DNA of 64,000 nt from Castor canadensis (Eukaryota > Chordata > Mammalia > Rodentia > Castoridae), in contig NC_133395.1 of the NCBI RefSeq assembly GCF_047511655.1, positions 68,419,910 through 68,483,909 of the forward strand, in the 5' to 3' direction. Positions 59,640 to 64,000 of this stretch are shown here, in pieces; position 1 is the first letter of the stretch, and each line of letters opens with the position of its first letter. A model generated the notes under the pieces. That model had not been told where the DNA came from. It was given only the letters and a program-made list of their open reading frames with translations, and did not search any database. Position numbers and translations under genes: made by a program.

Positions 59640-60060
59640 AACCTTTAAAGGCAAGTAGATGAAGAGAAGACTGGAACTGAGCTAGAGAGAGAGTGGCCAG
59701 AGATGTAGGAGGATTGAGTCGTAAAAGCAAGGAGAAAGAGAAGTGATTAACAGTGTAAAATTCTGCAGAGGGATAATACATGTTGGAAAAGTAAATAACT
59801 GAACTTGGGGTAGAGGGGGTTGTTGAGCAATGAGAATGGAAGCCAGATTGAAGTGGATGGAAGAGCAGGTGAGGGAAGGGGAAATGAAAAAAGACTGTAG
59901 ACACTGCTTTTGAGAAGGATGGTTTTAAGGTGAGAATTGAAATAGGGATTTGTTGTAGGGAACTTAGGTTGTATTGAAATGGGGCTGGAGGTAGGATGTT
60001 TGAAGAGTAATGAAGAAAAGAAATAGAAATACTCCCCAGGTATCCTTGCTTTAAATAATT
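59640..60060. repeat. Purine-rich ancient repeat-like stretch
   Basis: 'ggccagagatgtaggagga', 'agaagtgattaacagtgta' and 'gaagccagattgaagtgga' occur in many mammalian genomes as an old interspersed repeat. The 160-codon minus-strand frame here is a by-product of the purine bias. Confidence 0.4.
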
Positions 60061-60317
60061 CTTTTTCACTTTTAAGTGGCCTGAATTACATTCTGAAACA
60101 TTAGAGAAATAGAAAATCACAGTTGTTAGTGCTTTATTAAAACAAAATGACTAAAGGACTTGGGTAGTGGTCAAATTAAAATTATATAGACTAAACTGAA
60201 ATAGATAACAAATCAGATGATAGTTTTCTCACTACACTGGGTGTAATGATGCATACCTGCTTTTAAATGTTGACATTCTTCACAGCTGAGTCATGGTTCC
60301 CCTTCTCCTGCTTTGAA

Positions 60318-60357
60318 CACATACACACACTCACACACACACACACACATACACACA
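60318..60357. repeat. (CA)n microsatellite
   Basis: CA repeat with few interruptions. Confidence 0.95.
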
Positions 60358-60904
60358 ATTAGCAGGTAAGCATTTATGGAATGAAACACACCAGAAGAAC
60401 CCCTCCCATAAAGGGAAACCCGAGCTCTAGTCCACTATTGGCATGCTAGACTACAGAATAAATATTGCCAGTCCCTCCAGTTTTTCAAGGGTAGCTTATA
60501 TCTGGATTAGATAAATCTCCTGATTTACAAATATTGGCAACTAATTTTTTAATGATTGTAAAAGTCAATTTGCCAACCAAAGCAACCCAAACATGCCTAT
60601 TAGAATGGATTGCTTCTCTCTGCTCTCCTCTTTATTCTCTTTTTCATAATCACATCCATGCCCCCATAGCTTCAGTTATTATAAAAACACCAATTATCAA
60701 TTTTTGAAATTCCAGCATTAATATTCAAATACCTACCCAACATCTTTACTTGGATGTCTTAAAAGTAAGACATCTGTCCATGACAGAATTCGTAATCTAC
60801 TAATCTGGTTCTCCTAGAATAGCAGACTCACTTTATTGTCTTTAAAACATGACATCATTATAGTTACAAGAGCTTTTTATAAGTATACTTAAGTAAGCAT
60901 TACA

Positions 60905-61300
60905 GATGAATAACTGTGTATGATGATTAATCTTCATTTTCAACTTGATTGGATTGAAAAACCCTAGATAAATAAGTTATACCTCTGCATGTGTCTGTGA
61001 GCGTATTTCCAGAGATGATTAAATCATAAGGTCTCTCACCTAATGAGTAGATTAATCTGACTATTTGGAGGTGGTAGAACTGTGGAAGGTGGCACATGGC
61101 TGGAAGAAGTAAGTTACTGGAGGCATGTCCTTGCTCTTGCCTTTTCTATTACTGCTCTTCTCTTCTTCCTGTCCACAGTTTATGTAAACTGCTCTGCCCT
61201 GCCTTCCTACCATGTTGGATTGAAACTTCTAAAACTGTGAGCTCCTTTTAAGACAGTTTGTCTGGTATTTTGTCACAACAAGCAAAGTAACAATGCACTG
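60905..61300 (+). repeat. LTR-like interspersed repeat
   Basis: 'tcaacttgattggattgaa', 'catgtgtctgtgagcgtattt', 'aactgtgagctcc' and 'ggtattttgtcacaaca' look like an ancient rodent LTR or similar repeat. I cannot assign the family. Confidence 0.4.
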
Positions 61301-62184
61301 TATAAACATATATTTGAGTTTTGCATGTATGATATATATTATGAAATATAGCATGTATGTAACATAAATACATATATGTGCATGTGTTACAATATCACAG
61401 CACTAGTGCTGCAAGAATACAGTAATGAATATGCTGTTAAAAAGTATTGATAAGACATGAAATTGAATCAAACAAGAATTGTTTCCATGGGAGTCACATT
61501 GAGGAGGTCAGCTCAATGTATGGCTGAATGTGTTATTTGCAGGGCCTGCTGTATTGGAAATAGTGACAACTAGATCCCCCCTTGAGGAAGGAAGGATCTA
61601 TTCCACTGTCTGCCAGAGAACTGCCAGAGAATGATTGTCAGTTTTTAACCTTCCTGGGAGATTGCTTCCATGAAGAAAATTGCCTTGCCAAGATGGTACC
61701 TCCTTTCCAGGGAGCCATCAGTCAATGACTGGTCCTGATAGAAGGATAAAGGACCCTCTAGCTTAACTTCATGACAATGCTGAGGGACTGTTGCAGGTCC
61801 AATCATGTCACAGATTCAGCTGAAACCTTCATTGGGGCCCCATGGTAGCAGGACTTCCCCTATAACCAACCCTATTCCTTCCCCCTCTTTCTCATGTGAT
61901 GGTGCAAAAGACAGTCCCTAACGAATGTCTTGCACCCTAATTTCCCACTGTGAGTCACCAGAGACACTTGCCAAATATGGAACAGCATGTATCCTAAGTA
62001 TGGAATGGCTATAGCCAGCCAATTACTGAACCAAAGAGAGATAAGACAATTATTTTTAAATGTTATGGAAAAGATACATAGATTGGATTCCTCCAGCATT
62101 CCTTTCAGATATAAGATTTTATGATTCTAGTGTTGGATATTGCAAATCACAAAATTAACATTTCATTTGTACTTTATAAATTAT
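61301..62184. other. Nothing recognised
   Basis: Starts with a TATA/CATA-rich segment (61310-61390); no frame or repeat identified. Confidence 0.4.
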
Positions 62185-62372
62185 AAATATTTATAAATAT
62201 TATCTCAGTGAAGCTTCACAGAAAGAAATAGATACTTCACAGATTAAGTAGATAGAAGTATTTGTCCCATTTTACACATGAGAAAACTGAGGTTCAGAAA
62301 CATTATTTGGTCCAAGGACATATGTTTATGAAATAAAGGATCTAGTGCTTCAACCAAGTTGTTCTCATTTCT
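62185..62372 (+). repeat. MIR relic
   Basis: 'attatctcagtgaagcttcac', 'tgtcccattttacacatgag' and 'aaaactgaggttcagaaaca' are diagnostic of MIR. Confidence 0.75.
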
Positions 62373-63454
62373 TATTCTACATCAAGTTTTCTTTCACTTT
62401 ATCAGTTATGTGAAGTATTATAAGTTTCCATAAAAATACTGTATAATCAAAAATGACATTAAATTGTTTTTGCCATCACCAATATCTTAATGAATTTTTT
62501 TAAATCAGTGAAAATGCAGCTGTATTGCTATTTGCCAGGTCTATATAATTCCACCCAAGAATTTTGATGGGATCTTTGAGACTTATAGGATTTCTTTATT
62601 ATTTCATTTGATTCCATGCAGGAATCTGTCTTTCTGCTTATTTGTACAGAAATGTTCTATGATATATACCTAGCAGTACATATTTCATTGCCTCCAGACT
62701 TCTAGGACTAAAGCCAGAGATCCCTGAGTGAAATTTTGCATGGAAATAAGAATATTACAAAAGCAGATGAAGGAAGCTTTGCACAAAATATTTCTGAAAT
62801 AAAAAGTTAGCAGGTAAACTCTGTTCTAGCAACCGTCAAAATAGACAAAGCAGAGACTAGTTCTTTAGGTTGTTGGAACTTGAGACTGTCTATTAGGGAA
62901 AAGACTTTAAAAGCCAGACAAATGTCCTGCTATCCTCTTGAGAGTTACATTAGATTATCAGAATGGTTACAGCACTGAACTACACTCTGGAGAGAGAGGA
63001 GGAGAGACAAGAAGACAGCATCTTCTAGCTCCAGATTATGCCCTTTGACATAAAAATATAATCCAAATTAACAAGAGCAAAATTGGATCCAGCTTTCCTG
63101 GAATCTAACCAGACCATGTTAGCCTTCCTAGCAGTGAAATCTAAGTCATCTAACAACCTACTTTGTTGTCAGACCAAATTTTCATCCCTAAAGTAGAAAT
63201 GGCTACATACTGAATTCTATGGAACTCCCCTTGGGGACTCCCATAAGGAAAGAATGGGGTGACTGTGTTAAGATGATTATAGGAGTATAGTCCCCCCCTA
63301 TTTCAATTTCATATTGGAATTTTTATAAAGTTTCACTTAAATGTATTATACAAATTTAGGGAGAAAATGCTTGAAAACACTCCAATAAATGATACAAATC
63401 TGTGATCTTAAGGCCAGAGTACTTATAAGACATAGCAAGCAGAACAGTGGCATG
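62373..63454. other. Nothing recognised
   Basis: Unassigned AT-rich DNA between two MIR relics. Confidence 0.4.
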
Positions 63455-63612
63455 ATCTCTGCCTCCTTTCCATGAAGATGGAATCTAGCTTTGGATCTGT
63501 GTCTGTCACTTTCTAGCTATCTGACATGTAACCTACCTGATCCTCAGTTTTTCATCTGTAGCTAATGATTAAAAATTCCCCCTTTATGCAATTATTATAA
63601 CAATATCCTGAA
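63455..63612 (+). repeat. MIR relic
   Basis: 'ctgtgtctgtcactttctag', 'ctatctgacatgtaacct' and 'cctcagtttttcatctgtag' match the MIR core. Confidence 0.65.
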
Positions 63613-63864
63613 CTACTAATGCCAGCATCCATCAACATGGCTTCTTTAGACATGTGGGTTCAGTAGTTGCTGGTGCCCCAAACACCCCTGTACACCTGTA
63701 TCAGCTGCTGTGTACCTTCATGAACTATGCATGCCTCATTCAGTCTCATGCTGCCTCATCTACCATCAGTACCTCCTGCAGATGGGAAGAAGAGACTTCA
63801 TAGAAGTCCAAGAATTTCCATTTGTCATTCTTCTAGGTAACAATGAGGTGATGTGTACCAGTCC

Positions 63865-63935
63865 AAGTTAAGGACTTTGCATGCATTATTTCAATGAATC
63901 CTCACTATAATTTTGAGTTCGGTATTAATCTCTTC
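63865..63935 (+). repeat. MIR fragment
   Basis: 'aaggactttgcatgcattat' and 'tcaatgaatcctcactataa'. Confidence 0.55.
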
Positions 63936-64000
63936 TTTCTGAATCTGTTTTCTGTTCCTATAACAAAATAGGTAGGAAATATAAGGAATAAAAGTGTATT

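Noticed and set aside
59638..60120. 160-codon minus-strand ORF, Ser/Phe/Leu-rich
   Set aside because: Caused by purine bias of an old repeat-like stretch; no domain, no conservation evidence.
1..64000. CRISPR arrays, prokaryotic operons, phage or IS elements
   Set aside because: No regularly spaced identical repeats and no bacterial-type gene packing; the sequence is plainly mammalian.

Overview
The window is non-coding mammalian DNA, most likely from a rodent. Interspersed repeats fill much of it. The commonest short element joins a 7SL/B1-like left module to a tRNA-like right module carrying the internal word GAGTTCAAACCCC. Together with the L1 3' ends seen here, this best fits Castorimorpha, with beaver as my first guess. 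That placement is an inference from memory, since no search was possible. AT-rich sequence, retroelements at every stage of decay, ancient MIR/L2 and MaLR relics and several microsatellites explain nearly everything visible.

One convincing protein-coding locus exists: an intronless, GC-rich, minus-strand open reading frame at 29770-31590 of 606 codons. It encodes a REXO1/REXO1L (GOR-type) DEDDh 3'-5' exonuclease with every catalytic residue in place. Its start needs care: the frame stays open 38 codons further upstream, but that extension begins with GTG, so the first ATG (31590) is used. Two oppositely oriented ETS-type motifs lie about 170-210 bp upstream. A young L1 tail sits about 270 bp beyond the stop codon.

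Layout. 1-6.1 kb: non-coding DNA with LTR/L2 relics and short SINEs. 6.15-8.22 kb: a composite SINE followed by a truncated L1, with related target-site words at both ends and between them. 8.2-25 kb: old L1 (with a younger L1 tail nested in it), two copies of one ancient DNA transposon (one split by an L1), B1 and tRNA-SINE copies and a minus-strand SINE cluster. 25.3-27.9 kb: a 2.2 kb L1 inserted inside a SINE, with a clear target-site duplication. 28-32.2 kb: the exonuclease retrogene and its flanks. 33-36 kb: SINEs, purine tracts and L1 tails. 38.5-42.5 kb: old L1. 43-44.4 kb: an MLT1-like LTR beside a weak GTPase-like pseudogene candidate. 49.4-52 kb: an MLT1 LTR, a minus-strand L1 with an inverted 5' end (twin priming) and a plus-strand L1. 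52.2-54.4 kb: a non-coding MaLR provirus with both LTRs. 54.6-59.2 kb: further degraded LTR-retroelement sequence containing L1 tails. 59.2-64 kb: largely unassigned DNA with MIR relics.

There is no operon-like organisation and no RNA gene, CRISPR array or prokaryotic feature. The potential novelty lies in the intact exonuclease retrogene and in several retrotransposition junctions that can be read directly from the sequence.
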